A DNA stretch of 64,000 nt from an uncultured Eubacteriales bacterium (GTDB lineage: Bacteria > Bacillota > Clostridia > Oscillospirales > CAG-272), in the NCBI GenBank assembly GCA_934393265.1, contig CAKRQL010000004.1:310001-374000 (forward strand). Direction: 5' to 3'. The notes under the pieces are model-generated. The model had not been told where the DNA came from, ran no database searches, and worked only from the letters and a program-made list of their open reading frames with translations. Made by a program: the position numbers and the translations under genes. Position 1 is the stretch's first letter. Each line of letters begins with the position of its first letter. This document shows, piece by piece, positions 26,080 through 36,186 of this stretch.

Positions 26080-29000
26080 CAAGAAGCTCCTCCTGTCTGC
26101 CTTCTATCTCATCGACATTGATTTCTATTGCCTGCGAGATACCGCGCTGCGGCATCGTTACTCCGTATAGGCGATCTCCTATTTCCATAGTACCTCTTCT
26201 GTGCGTTATGAGAATGAACTGCGTATTTTTGTCAAAGCTTCTGACATACTCGCCGAAGCGGTAAACGTTCACCTCGTCGAGCGCCGCCTCTATCTCGTCA
26301 AGAATACAGAACGGCGTCGGGTTAACCTTAAGAATAGCGAACAGAAGTGCTATCGCGACGAAGGACTGCTCTCCTCCCGAGAGGAGCGACATGCTCTTTA
26401 TTATCTTTCCGGGAGGCGCCGCCTTTATCTCTATTCCGGAGGTAAGGACATCCTCGGGCTCTGTCAGCGAGAGCTCTGCACTTCCTCCTCCGAAGAGCTC
26501 GCGGAAGGTTATTCCGAAGTTCTTGTTTATAGCCTCAAACGCGGTGACGAAGCTTATGCGCATTTCGTCCTCGAGCCTCGCTATAATATCTATCAGCTCC
26601 TTATGCGAGTTCGTCAGGTCGGTGTACTGAGTATTGAGGTCGTCGTATCTTATCTTGACCTCTGCGTACTCCTCTATCGCGCCTGGGTTGTAGCCGCCGA
26701 GGGCGCGGAGCTTTCCGCGGCAGGAGGTCTGTATCGCGGCTATCTCTTCGCGGTTTTCCTCGGTTACCGGGGGGTACTGAAGTGCTACGGCGTCGTCATA
26801 GGTTATCTCATAGTCATCCCAGAGCTGTGACGACAGCTTATCGCGGCGCTCTTCAAGCTGATTGAATTTATTCTCGGCTTTGAGGTTTGCCTCATACGAC
26901 GCCTCGCGGCTCGACTGCTTTTCGCGGAGGCGTATTCTTATGTTGTTTATCTCGCGGTCGTATTCGTCGTTTCCGGATTCGACCTCCTTGCGCTCCGACG
27001 TCAGCTTATCAAGCTCTTCCTCAAGCTTCTTGTACTCCTCGTACCTTTCCTGCTTTGAGGAGTCAAGACCCATGCGCTTATCCTCGAGCTCTTTTATTCT
27101 CGCATTCTGCGCGTCGCGCTCCTCGGAGAGCTCGGTAAGTCTTGCGTCTATCGTTCCCATCGTACTCTCAACAAGCTCGACATCCTTTCTCGCCTCCGTC
27201 GCTTTTATAAAGATGTCGTTTGCGAGGTTGCCCATCTCGTCGCTCTTCTCGTCTATGACGCCCATTTCCTCGGAGCGGCGCTGTCTGTATGATTTCAGGG
27301 CTTCTATCCTTTCGCAGTTCGCCTTATATTCCGCTGTGAGGGAGACTATCTCCTCGCCTGCGGCGGTGGACGAATTTGTGAGATTATCGAAATCCGCGCG
27401 AAGTTTTTCAACTATGTTGCGGTTCGCGCCGTAGCGGGCGTTTGCATTATCGAGGGCGGCAAACTGTGTGCGAGAGAGGGTCAGGAGTATATCCCTCTCC
27501 TCCTCTGCCGCGCGCATTGTATTCTGCGCCTCGGAGAGCTCGCCGTTTATTTCCGCCAATGCGTCCTCGTTATCCTTTATGGTTTTCGAGAGCTTCTCTG
27601 CCTTTTCTCCGAGCTCGGTTATCTGGCTCATGCGGGAGAGCATACCGCTGTCACGCTTTGCACTGCCTCCCGTGAAGGACGCGCCGACGTTTATTATCTG
27701 TCCGTCGAGGGTGACGATACGGACGCGGTAACGCATTTTCTTTGCGGCTACGGTCGCATTATCTATGTTGTCAAAGACCAGTGTACGGAGGAGCAGCCAC
27801 TCCACGATAACGCGGAACTGCGGCTCCGAGTCAACGAGCGTATCTGCCCTGCCGACAAAGCCCGGGAGCTTCTTTGCCTCTGCCATCTCCGGCGTCTCGG
27901 TCGTCGGGCGCATTTCGCTCAAAGGATAGAATGTGGCGCGCCCGGCTCTGTCACGCTTCAAGAGGTTTATCGCCGCCTTTACCGTGCGCTCGTTATCGGC
28001 TACTATGTTCTGGAGCGAGCTGCCGAGGGCGGTCTCTATCGCGGTTATGTAATCCTTATTGACGTTGACAAGGGAGGAGAGCGGACCGTAGATAGTCCCG
28101 GCGCCGTCTATCTTCCCCGCCTGATATTCGCGCATTACGTACTTGACGCTCTCTGCGTATCCCTCAAAGTGCTCTGCCATGCGGCGGAGGACCTCGGCAC
28201 GCTGATTCAAGCTGTCGCGTTCAAGGATAAGGGCGTTCAGGTTATCGGTTATCTCGTTCTTTTCTTCGGTTAAGGACTCGATTTTTTCGGAGCTCTCGGA
28301 GACGATTTTTTCCTTTGCGGCTATCTTCTCCTTGAACTCGGAGGCGTTTTCCTCGCACCTGTCAGCCTCGGCTTTAAGCTCTCTTCCCTCCTCCTCGTAC
28401 TTCTCTATCTCGCTCTCGATGTCGTGAGACTTCGAGGTATCTGATCGGCTCGACGAGCGGAGGACATCTATTCTGACCTTCAGGTCTGTGGCGGAGTTTT
28501 CCTCCACCGTCAGCTCGTCAAGCGTTTCCTCAAGGTCATGCTTTGCCTTTGAAATCTCTCCGATGAGACGCTGCTGCTCCGCGAGGTATTCAAGACGCTT
28601 GTCAAGCAGCTCCTTCAGGGTCTTTCTGAAGCCCTCTGCCTTTGTGTCGTATTCCGCGCGGGATTTTCTGAGGCTCTCCTCAGAGCCGTCTATCTCGCGG
28701 ATGCGGTTCTTCGCCTCGTTTATTCTCTCAAGAGAGTGCGCAAAATCCGACTCCGCAGAGCGCATCTCGTTATCTATCTGATGAAGTCTCTCAGTTGCGG
28801 AATTTATCTTATCATAGAGGTTTGCGGAGAGGAGCTTGTTCTCCTGCATTTTTGCATAGAGGTTATCGTTCTGCGCGTCGAGGTCGGCTATCGCCTGCTC
28901 GACTATTTCGAGCTCACGCTGTGCGAGCTTACGCGCGTTGTCCGCCTTTTCTATGTCCTCATGTATCTTTTTTGTATCGTAGAGCCAGAGGGAGACATCC

Positions 29001-29680
29001 GCGCGCTTCTTCTCCTCGTAAATAGCGAGACCCTTTCTCGCGCGCTCCGCCTCTTTTTCAAGAGGTATGACGCGGGACTCAAGCTCTGTCAAAATATCCT
29101 TTACGCGGTCGATATTCAGCTGTGTGTTCGCAAGCTTTCGCTCGGTCTCTTCTTTGCGGTGACGGTACTTTGATATTCCCGCCGCCTCCTCAAAGATGTT
29201 TCTCCGCTCGTCGCTCTTTTTCGATATAATCTCGGCTATCTTACCCTGACCGATTATCGAATATCCCTCACGGCCGACACCGGTATTCATGAATAGCTCG
29301 TATATATCGCGCAGTCGCTTCGGCTGGCGGTTTATGAGATATTCACTCTCTCCCGTCCTGTAATAACGGCGGGTTACCGTGACCTCGTCAAATTCGGAGT
29401 CAAGACGGTTCTCCGGGTCGGAGTTATCAAAGGTGACCGAAACCTCCGCAAAGCCCATGGGACGGCGGGAATCGGTTCCTCCGAATATGACATCCTCCAT
29501 TTTCGTACCGCGGAGATTACGGCTCGAGAGCTCGCCGAGAACCCAACGCATGGCGTCGGATATATTGGACTTTCCGCTTCCGTTCGGTCCGACTATGACG
29601 GTTGCGCCTCTCTCAAAGGTCAGGACCGTGCGGTTCGGGAAGGATTTGAAGCCGTGAAGCTCAAGTGACTTCAGGTACAT
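26066..29680 (-). CDS. smc: Chromosome segregation protein SMC
   Basis: A 1204-residue ATPase of the condensin core. Walker A GPNGSGKSN is at residues 31-39, two long coiled coils flank a hinge at about residues 515-675 (with GAGTIYGPLSSLV and a glycine-rich turn), and the C-terminal head has LSGGEQSFVAIALLFAI and the Walker B FCILDEIEAALDEVNV. Length is typical. Its partner genes scpA and scpB are at 44120-46034 in the same window. Its start overlaps the end of the radical SAM gene by ten bases and AAAGGA precedes the ATG. Confidence 0.98.
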   Translation of the reverse strand: MYLKSLELHGFKSFPNRTVLTFERGATVIVGPNGSGKSNISDAMRWVLGELSSRNLRGTKMEDVIFGGTDSRRPMGFAEVSVTFDNSDPENRLDSEFDEVTVTRRYYRTGESEYLINRQPKRLRDIYELFMNTGVGREGYSIIGQGKIAEIISKKSDERRNIFEEAAGISKYRHRKEETERKLANTQLNIDRVKDILTELESRVIPLEKEAERARKGLAIYEEKKRADVSLWLYDTKKIHEDIEKADNARKLAQRELEIVEQAIADLDAQNDNLYAKMQENKLLSANLYDKINSATERLHQIDNEMRSAESDFAHSLERINEAKNRIREIDGSEESLRKSRAEYDTKAEGFRKTLKELLDKRLEYLAEQQRLIGEISKAKHDLEETLDELTVEENSATDLKVRIDVLRSSSRSDTSKSHDIESEIEKYEEEGRELKAEADRCEENASEFKEKIAAKEKIVSESSEKIESLTEEKNEITDNLNALILERDSLNQRAEVLRRMAEHFEGYAESVKYVMREYQAGKIDGAGTIYGPLSSLVNVNKDYITAIETALGSSLQNIVADNERTVKAAINLLKRDRAGRATFYPLSEMRPTTETPEMAEAKKLPGFVGRADTLVDSEPQFRVIVEWLLLRTLVFDNIDNATVAAKKMRYRVRIVTLDGQIINVGASFTGGSAKRDSGMLSRMSQITELGEKAEKLSKTIKDNEDALAEINGELSEAQNTMRAAEEERDILLTLSRTQFAALDNANARYGANRNIVEKLRADFDNLTNSSTAAGEEIVSLTAEYKANCERIEALKSYRQRRSEEMGVIDEKSDEMGNLANDIFIKATEARKDVELVESTMGTIDARLTELSEERDAQNARIKELEDKRMGLDSSKQERYEEYKKLEEELDKLTSERKEVESGNDEYDREINNIRIRLREKQSSREASYEANLKAENKFNQLEERRDKLSSQLWDDYEITYDDAVALQYPPVTEENREEIAAIQTSCRGKLRALGGYNPGAIEEYAEVKIRYDDLNTQYTDLTNSHKELIDIIARLEDEMRISFVTAFEAINKNFGITFRELFGGGSAELSLTEPEDVLTSGIEIKAAPPGKIIKSMSLLSGGEQSFVAIALLFAILKVNPTPFCILDEIEAALDEVNVYRFGEYVRSFDKNTQFILITHRRGTMEIGDRLYGVTMPQRGISQAIEINVDEIEGRQEELLDGVL

Positions 29681-30714
29681 ATTCTCTCTGTCCTTTCACT
29701 CAAAGTAATGGGTGTGACTGTTACGCGCAGGTCGCCCGCGCATAAATCGGTGTCTTCTTTTATATTCACCCCGCCCCGGAAAATTTCTTTAAGGCGGAGA
29801 TAGTTTCCTCTTTTATAGCCGACAGCACGGGACATGGAGCCCGCGGGAACGCGGATATTGAGCCTGCCGCCCTTATCTGCCGTCTCCGTCTCTCCGAGTA
29901 TTCTCCGGTATATGAGCTCACCCTCGCACATCTCGCCTATCGCCGGGGCATTCGGTCCCGCAAAATAGGTTTCGTCAGATGAGAGGTTGTCCGAGGAGCA
30001 GAGCCCGATACGGAGGACGCGGACACCGCCGTCGCGGAGTATTTTCAGCGCGGAGGTCGAGCGGCGTACAGCCTCGTCAACCGTCAGCGGCTTATAGTCC
30101 CCGTGCTCTGCCATAGAACAGAGCTCCGTATCCCGGAAAACCACGGTCGGGTATATGCGCGCCTCACGCGCGCCGGAGCGGACGATGAAGCGCGCGGTTT
30201 CAATCTCGTCCTCCTCTGTCGAGCCCGGGAGCCCTATCATCATCTGCCCGCCGAGGGTCAACCCCATCGCCTTTATCAGCGAGCAGGCGCGCACCTCATC
30301 CGCATATGTATGCCCGCGCCGACAGGCGAGGAGCACACGGTCAGAGGCTGACTGGAGCCCTAACTCAACACAGGTGACGTTGTACTGCACAAGTATATCA
30401 AGTATTTCTTCGTTTATATAATCCGGGCGGGTGGAAATCCTTATAGATTTCACTCTGCCCTGTTTTATATACTTATTTGCCGTTTCAAGCAGGCTTATCA
30501 TGAGCCCGCGGTCTATGCCCGTAAACGAGCCGCCGAAAAATGCAAGCTGTGTTTCGCAGTCTCCGGAAACCGTGGAAAGCGCATTTTCTATAAAACCGTC
30601 GACCGACGACGGGTCAAACTCACGGACGCCGGATATAGTTCTCTGATTACAGAAAACGCATTGATTAGGGCAGCCGAGATGCGGGATAAAGACGGGGATA
30701 TTAACATGCCTCAT
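29671..30714 (-). CDS. Radical SAM protein, Elp3-like, of the rnc-smc cluster
   Basis: A 347-residue radical SAM enzyme. The cluster motif is CPNQCVFC near residues 15-22, followed by AFFGGSFTGID and ELGLQSASDRVL, which match the Elp3/coproporphyrinogen oxidase-like core. The acetyltransferase part of full-length Elp3 is missing; the C-terminal 90 residues are of unknown role. A gene of this type between rnc and smc recurs in Clostridia. Its ATG shares one base with the rnc stop (TGATG) and its end overlaps smc. Substrate unknown; a tRNA is one candidate. Confidence 0.88.
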   Translation of the reverse strand: MRHVNIPVFIPHLGCPNQCVFCNQRTISGVREFDPSSVDGFIENALSTVSGDCETQLAFFGGSFTGIDRGLMISLLETANKYIKQGRVKSIRISTRPDYINEEILDILVQYNVTCVELGLQSASDRVLLACRRGHTYADEVRACSLIKAMGLTLGGQMMIGLPGSTEEDEIETARFIVRSGAREARIYPTVVFRDTELCSMAEHGDYKPLTVDEAVRRSTSALKILRDGGVRVLRIGLCSSDNLSSDETYFAGPNAPAIGEMCEGELIYRRILGETETADKGGRLNIRVPAGSMSRAVGYKRGNYLRLKEIFRGGVNIKEDTDLCAGDLRVTVTPITLSERTERICT

Positions 30715-31433
30715 CAGCTTATCACCCCCAGGAGCCGCAGTGCCTCACGCGCGGCTGCCATCTCCGCCTCAACCTTTTTATGCGCACGACCTCTGCCGAC
30801 GATGTTGTTATCCAGCCTCGCAACCACGGTAAAAACCGGGTCATGCTCCGGTCCCTCGAGGCTCTCGACCTCGTATTCGAGAATGGAGGTTCCCTCTTTT
30901 TCGGTTATCTGCTGGAGCATCGTCTTGAAATCGCCGTGCTGCATGGCGTATGAATTGGTTATTTCATCCGACAGGAGGCGGAGTATCACATCGCGGTGTG
31001 CCCCAGATCTTCCGTGTGTGGAGGAATCAAGATATACGGCGGCAAAAACCGCCTCAAGCGCGTTTGCAAGGATTTTCGGCTTATGCCGGCAGTCGTTGTT
31101 TTCCTCGCTTTTCCCGAGGTTCAGGTAGTCGCCGAGACCTATTTTCAATGCGGTCTTTGCAAGGGTTTTCTCACAGACTATATACTGCCGCATTTTTGTC
31201 AGCGTCCCCTCGCTGTATGCGCGGTTTCCTGTATAGATATGCTCGGATATCGTAAGCTGCAGCACCGCGTCGCCGAGGAACTCAAGCCTTTCGTTCGACG
31301 GGAGATATATTCCCCTCGACCGCTTTTCGTTTGAAAAGGATGAGTGGGTCATCGCGTTTTCAAGATAAGATATATCGGAAAATTTATATCCGAGCGGCTC
31401 CTCGAGCAGGAGTACATCCTTTCCTATTGCCAT
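30714..31433 (-). CDS. rnc: Ribonuclease III
   Basis: A 239-residue double-strand-specific endonuclease. The signature NERLEFLGDAVLQL is at about residues 47-60, the second metal-binding region reads ILANALEAVFAAVYLD, and a double-stranded-RNA-binding domain occupies the last 75 residues. E. coli Asp114 corresponds to the Asn in ILANALEA, while the next Glu is kept. AAAGGAG precedes the ATG. It follows plsX by 44 bases; acpP, often between them, is absent. Confidence 0.96.
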   Translation of the reverse strand: MAIGKDVLLLEEPLGYKFSDISYLENAMTHSSFSNEKRSRGIYLPSNERLEFLGDAVLQLTISEHIYTGNRAYSEGTLTKMRQYIVCEKTLAKTALKIGLGDYLNLGKSEENNDCRHKPKILANALEAVFAAVYLDSSTHGRSGAHRDVILRLLSDEITNSYAMQHGDFKTMLQQITEKEGTSILEYEVESLEGPEHDPVFTVVARLDNNIVGRGRAHKKVEAEMAAAREALRLLGVIS

Positions 31434-31477
31434 GCTCCCTCTCCTTTCCGTAAAATTCCGGTCATACCGGTAATTTA

Positions 31478-32512
31478 TCAGCTCTGGCTGTATGCCCTCT
31501 CTGCATCGGCGATGAGCTTCTTCTCGTCATAAGCCGCGGCAAAGAGCGTTATATCGTTGTTGATACCCGTGTTCACGAACGAAATCGCCTGTCTCACAGC
31601 GCTCTTTATCGCCTTTGCATCCGAGGAGCCGTGCGCCTTTATGACCGGGCGGGATATGCCGAGTATCGGTGCGCCGCCGTGCTCCGACGCATCAAAGCGT
31701 TTTTTTATATCACGGAGCTTATCCTTCATTGTGAGCGCGGAGACCTTCGTTGCAAAGTTGGTATAGAGGACGTCCTTAAGCATAGTCATAAAGAATTTGC
31801 TCATTCCCTCTATGCTTTTCAGAAGAATATTACCGCTGAAGCCGTCGCAGACAAGAACGTCGCACACACAATTCGGCACTTCCTTTGATTCTACGTTTCC
31901 GACAAAGTTAAGCCCGCTCTCGCTGAGAAGCTGATAGGACTCGACCTGAAGGGAGTTGCCCTTATTATATTCGGTACCGTTGTTGAGCTGCCCTATCCTC
32001 GGGCGGTCGATACCGTATATTTTTTCCATGTACTTTGCCCCCATGAAAGCGAACTGACATATATTATCAGACGTAACTGTAAGGTTTGCGCCGGAGTCCA
32101 TAAGCAGAACCGGCTTTTCAAACGGGAGGAGCGTCGCTATTCCGGCGCGGTTTATTCCGCTGATACGCTTGGTTATAAGGGTTGCGCCGGTTATGAGCGC
32201 GCCTGTATTTCCCGCGCTCACAAATGCGTCTGCCTCACCCTGTGAGAGCATACGGAGACCGACACTCATGGAGGAGTCCTTTTTTTCCCGGACTGCCGAA
32301 AGCGGCTTATCCTCCATCGTGATTACATCTTTTGCGTTTACAATTTCCACGCCGTCAAGGTCTATATGGTTCTTCACGGCTATATCGGATATTACGTTCT
32401 CGTCTCCGCAGAGAACGAGCTGTGCATCAAATTCGCGCGCGGCGTCTGCCACGCCCTGTACTACGGCGAGCGGGGCGTTATCACCGCTCATCGCATCTAT
32501 TATAATTCTCAT
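31478..32512 (-). CDS. plsX: Phosphate acyltransferase PlsX
   Basis: A 344-residue enzyme making acyl-phosphate from acyl-ACP for phospholipid synthesis. It starts with the typical IIIDAMSGDNAP and contains GALITGATLI, MDSGANLTV and DVLVCDGFSGNILLKS-type conserved blocks. Its ATG overlaps the trmFO stop (ATGA) and no Shine-Dalgarno is visible in the 20 bases before it, so it should depend on ribosomes that have just finished trmFO. Confidence 0.96.
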   Translation of the reverse strand: MRIIIDAMSGDNAPLAVVQGVADAAREFDAQLVLCGDENVISDIAVKNHIDLDGVEIVNAKDVITMEDKPLSAVREKKDSSMSVGLRMLSQGEADAFVSAGNTGALITGATLITKRISGINRAGIATLLPFEKPVLLMDSGANLTVTSDNICQFAFMGAKYMEKIYGIDRPRIGQLNNGTEYNKGNSLQVESYQLLSESGLNFVGNVESKEVPNCVCDVLVCDGFSGNILLKSIEGMSKFFMTMLKDVLYTNFATKVSALTMKDKLRDIKKRFDASEHGGAPILGISRPVIKAHGSSDAKAIKSAVRQAISFVNTGINNDITLFAAAYDEKKLIADAERAYSQS

Positions 32513-33861
32513 TGTGAAAGTACGGAAAAATCGGAGCCTGCCGCGTCCACAAGCGAAAGCGAACGATCGGCGTATGCGGCGTTACGGTTTTTCTTACCTC
32601 CTTTTATCTTTTTGTCAAGCGGGGCTATCACCCCGAAATTCGCGTTCATCGGTTGGAAGGTCTTTGATATTCCCCCACGGCTCACATAATCGGCGAGCGC
32701 GCCGATGACCGTCTCACGCGGGAAAACATACTGCGGCAGTCCCACCCCGAGCCGCGCGGCGTTTACCCCGGCGACAAATCCGGAGGACGCGGACTCTACA
32801 TACCCCTCCACCCCGGTCATCTGCCCGGCAAAGAATAGCTCCGGGCGCGAGAGGACGGAATAGACGGGTGAAAGAAAGCCGGGAGAATGGAGATATGTGT
32901 TTCTGTGCATTACGCCGTAGCGGAAGAACTCCGCAGACGCAAGACCGGGTATCATACGGAAAACGCGCTTTTGCTCTCCGAAGGTCAGATGAGTCTGGAA
33001 GCCTACGATATTGTACATGCTCCCCTCTTTATTCTCTCTTCGGAGCTGGACGGTGGCATACGCATCACGCCCTGTCGACGGGACGGGGAGCCCGACCGGC
33101 TTCATGGGTCCGAAACGGAGAGTGTCATACCCTCTCGCCACCATGACCTCTACCGGCATACAGCCCTCAAACACGGTGAGATCCGCCTGGAGCTCGCGGT
33201 CAAATTCCTTGAGCGGTGCGGTCTCGGCGCCGATCAGCGCATGATAGAAGGCGTCGTACTCCTCTTTTGTCATCGGGCAGTTGAGATAATCGGTGGGTTC
33301 TCCCTTTCCGTATCTCGACGCAAAGAAAGCAATATCCGTATCGACTGTCGAAAAATCGACTATCGGGGCGGCGGCGTCAAAGAAATGAAGCTCTGTTCCG
33401 CCGGTAAGTGCGGCTATGCTCTTCGCCATCGGCTCCGACGTCAGGGGTCCCGTCGCTATGACAGTTATCTCCCCGTCGCAGGGCACGGAGGTTATCTCTT
33501 CACCGATAACCTCAATGAGAGGATTTGTTTTGATCTTTTCCGTGATATACTCCGAGAAGTCCTCACGGTTTACGGCGAGAGCGGAGCCGGCGGGCACCTC
33601 GGTAGAATATGCCGCTTCAATAATCAAAGAACCCATGCGGCGCATCTCCTCTTTCAGAAGACCAACGGCGTTCGATGTGTCGTTTGAGCGCAGGGAGTTC
33701 GAGCAGACGAGCTCGGCAAATTTTTCGCTGTGGTGCGCCGGAGAAAACTTCTTCGGCTTCATTTCAAAAAGGCGGACGGGAACGCCGAGACGGGCTATCT
33801 GCCACGCCGCCTCACACCCTGCGAGACCCGCGCCTATTACATTTACACGCTTATCCGACAT
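32509..33861 (-). CDS. trmFO: Methylenetetrahydrofolate--tRNA-(uracil-5-)-methyltransferase TrmFO
   Basis: A 450-residue flavoprotein that makes m5U54 in the T loop of tRNA with methylenetetrahydrofolate as carbon donor. The FAD-binding VIGAGLAGCEAAWQ is at the start, CSNSLRSN near residue 53, and the GALADYVS-type ending is present. The frame opens further upstream at 33909, but the ATG at 33861, two bases after the topA stop (TGATATG), fits the family N-terminus. topA-trmFO adjacency is common in Firmicutes. Confidence 0.95.
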   Translation of the reverse strand: MSDKRVNVIGAGLAGCEAAWQIARLGVPVRLFEMKPKKFSPAHHSEKFAELVCSNSLRSNDTSNAVGLLKEEMRRMGSLIIEAAYSTEVPAGSALAVNREDFSEYITEKIKTNPLIEVIGEEITSVPCDGEITVIATGPLTSEPMAKSIAALTGGTELHFFDAAAPIVDFSTVDTDIAFFASRYGKGEPTDYLNCPMTKEEYDAFYHALIGAETAPLKEFDRELQADLTVFEGCMPVEVMVARGYDTLRFGPMKPVGLPVPSTGRDAYATVQLRRENKEGSMYNIVGFQTHLTFGEQKRVFRMIPGLASAEFFRYGVMHRNTYLHSPGFLSPVYSVLSRPELFFAGQMTGVEGYVESASSGFVAGVNAARLGVGLPQYVFPRETVIGALADYVSRGGISKTFQPMNANFGVIAPLDKKIKGGKKNRNAAYADRSLSLVDAAGSDFSVLSQ

Positions 33862-33862
33862 A

Positions 33863-36148
33863 TCATTCAGCCTCGGGAGCCTCGGGAGCTTCGGGAATCT
33901 CCGCCTCACGCTTATATCCGCAGCCGGGCTCCTTACAGATTATACTTTTCCGGCTTTTCCGGTAGTACAGCATACCGCCGCATTGCGGGCACTTTTCGGG
34001 GAGAGGCATATCCCACGAGGAGAAATCGCACTCCGGATATTTTTCACAGCTGTAAAACAGAGACCTCCCTCTTCCGTGCCGGGCGACGACATGCGAGCCG
34101 CAGCGCGGGCACAGAACGCCCGTATCGGTGGTTTTCTGCTTTGTATTTTTGCACTGAGGGTAGTTTGAGCAGGCATAGAAAACTCCGTATCTGCCCGTGC
34201 GCTCGACCATCTCGGCACCGCAGAGCTCACACCTGAAGCCCGCAAGCCGAGGGGAGCTCTCCTGCTTTTCAACAGGGTTGCCGTCCTTGTCAACAGCCTT
34301 TGTGTTTCTGCACTCGGGGTAGCCCGGGCAGGCGAGGAACTTTCCGAATCTGCCGTTTCTGTATACCATTTTTCTGCCGCAGTACTCACAGACCACGTTG
34401 CTCTCCTCCGGGGGGACGACAAGGCGGCTGTTCTTTTCGCTGTCGGCGTTTACTGCCGAAAGCTCCTCTGTGAACTTGCCCCAGAAGCCGGATATTACGC
34501 CCTCAACGGTATTCTCGGCTCTCGCTATCGAGTCGAGCTGATTTTCCATTGTAGCCGTGAACTCATAGTCGGTTATCTCCGGGAAATTCTCACGCATAAA
34601 CTGCGTCGTCACCTCTCCGAGGGGGGTTGCGACAAGTGACTTTCCGTCCCGTCTCACGTAATTGCGCGAGAGGAGGATTGAAATTATCGGTGCGTATGTC
34701 GACGGTCTGCCTATCCCGTTTTCCTCAAGGAAGCGGATAAGCGACGCCTCTGTATACCTCGCGGGGGGCTCTGTAAAGTGCTGATTTCCGTTAAGCGAGA
34801 GCGGCTCAAGAACGGCTCCCTCGGCTATATCGGGTATGCGGGAGAGATTTTTCTCCACATCCGCGTCGCCGTCCCGCGGCTCCTCCTCATCCATGACGGA
34901 CATATATCCGCGGAAGCGGACGGTGTAGCCTCCGGCGCGGAATATATAACCTGAGTTTTCTATTTCGAGCGTCACGGTATCGAGGACGGCGGACGCCATT
35001 CCGGAAGCCACGAAGCGCTCCCATATGAGCTTATAGAGCTTATACTGGTCGGGGGTCAGGAGCTTACGGACAAGCTTCGGAGTTATCGCGACATTCGAGG
35101 GACGTATCGCCTCGTGCGCGTCCTGCGCATTGGCATTTGTCTTATAGACATGCTCGTTTTTCGGGAGGAATTTCTCACCGTAATTTTCGCGTATGAAATC
35201 GGTCGCCGCCGCCTTTGCCTCATCGGAGACGCGGAGCGAGTCTGTACGCATGTATGTGATAAGACCCTGGACGCCGCCGAACTCCTCGCCGAGGTTAAGT
35301 CCGTCATAGAGCTCCTGCGCTACCTTCATTATTCTCTGGGTCTGGAAGCCGAGGCGCTTTGACGCCTCCTGCTGCATTGTCGAGGTCGTAAACGGGGGGG
35401 CGGGCACGCGCTCACGCGCCTGTCTTTTCACCGAGAGGACGCGGAAGGTCCCGGAGCGGAGCTTCTCAAGCACGCGCTCTGCCTCATTTTCGTCCGAGAG
35501 CTTTATCTTCCCTGCGCCGTCCGCGGCGAGGCGGGTCTCAATTTTTTCTTTACCGTCTGTCAGCACCGCGTCGACGGTCCAGTATTCCTGCGGGACGAAG
35601 TCTCGTATCTCGCGCTCCCGCTCTGTGACTATGCGCGCGGCGACAGACTGCACACGCCCGCCGGAGAGCCCGCTCTTTACATTCTTCCAGAGAATTTCCG
35701 AGAGGCTGAAGCCCACCATACGGTCAAGTATGCGGCGCGCCTGCTGTGAATTAACAAGGTCAATATCTATTTTACGCGGGGACTTTATTGCCGATTTTAC
35801 GGCGTTTTTGGTTATTTCATTGAAGGTAACGCGGCAGGCGCGGTCGCCCGGGATACCGAGCTCGGTCGCTATATGCCACGAGATAGCCTCACCCTCACGG
35901 TCAGGGTCGGTCGCGAGGAATATTCTGGAGGCTGACTTTGCCTCCTTTTTCAGCTCCTTTATGACATCGCCCTTGCCACGGATATTTATATAATGCGGCT
36001 TGAAGCCGTTATCGACATCTATTCCGAGGGTGCTCTTCGGCAGGTCGCGTATATGACCCTTTGACGCCACGACACGATAATTCGCGCCGAGATAGCCCTT
36101 TATCGTATTTGCCTTTGCCGGGGATTCCACTATAACGAGATTAGCCAT
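33863..36148 (-). CDS. topA: DNA topoisomerase I
   Basis: A 761-residue type IA topoisomerase that relaxes negative supercoils. The TOPRIM domain opens with VIVESPAKANTI and has ATDPDREGEAISWH; the active-site tyrosine is in GLITYMRTDSLRVS. The C-terminus holds four zinc-ribbon units: CEYC with CPGYPEC, CELC with CSNYPQC, CPRC with CEKYPEC and CPQC with CKEPGC. It ends in a PEAPEAPEAE tail. AAAGGACA precedes the ATG. dprA lies 38 bases upstream. Confidence 0.97.
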   Translation of the reverse strand: MANLVIVESPAKANTIKGYLGANYRVVASKGHIRDLPKSTLGIDVDNGFKPHYINIRGKGDVIKELKKEAKSASRIFLATDPDREGEAISWHIATELGIPGDRACRVTFNEITKNAVKSAIKSPRKIDIDLVNSQQARRILDRMVGFSLSEILWKNVKSGLSGGRVQSVAARIVTEREREIRDFVPQEYWTVDAVLTDGKEKIETRLAADGAGKIKLSDENEAERVLEKLRSGTFRVLSVKRQARERVPAPPFTTSTMQQEASKRLGFQTQRIMKVAQELYDGLNLGEEFGGVQGLITYMRTDSLRVSDEAKAAATDFIRENYGEKFLPKNEHVYKTNANAQDAHEAIRPSNVAITPKLVRKLLTPDQYKLYKLIWERFVASGMASAVLDTVTLEIENSGYIFRAGGYTVRFRGYMSVMDEEEPRDGDADVEKNLSRIPDIAEGAVLEPLSLNGNQHFTEPPARYTEASLIRFLEENGIGRPSTYAPIISILLSRNYVRRDGKSLVATPLGEVTTQFMRENFPEITDYEFTATMENQLDSIARAENTVEGVISGFWGKFTEELSAVNADSEKNSRLVVPPEESNVVCEYCGRKMVYRNGRFGKFLACPGYPECRNTKAVDKDGNPVEKQESSPRLAGFRCELCGAEMVERTGRYGVFYACSNYPQCKNTKQKTTDTGVLCPRCGSHVVARHGRGRSLFYSCEKYPECDFSSWDMPLPEKCPQCGGMLYYRKSRKSIICKEPGCGYKREAEIPEAPEAPEAE

Positions 36149-36186
36149 TCTGTGTCCTTTATAAATTCTGAATTTCCCATGCCATG

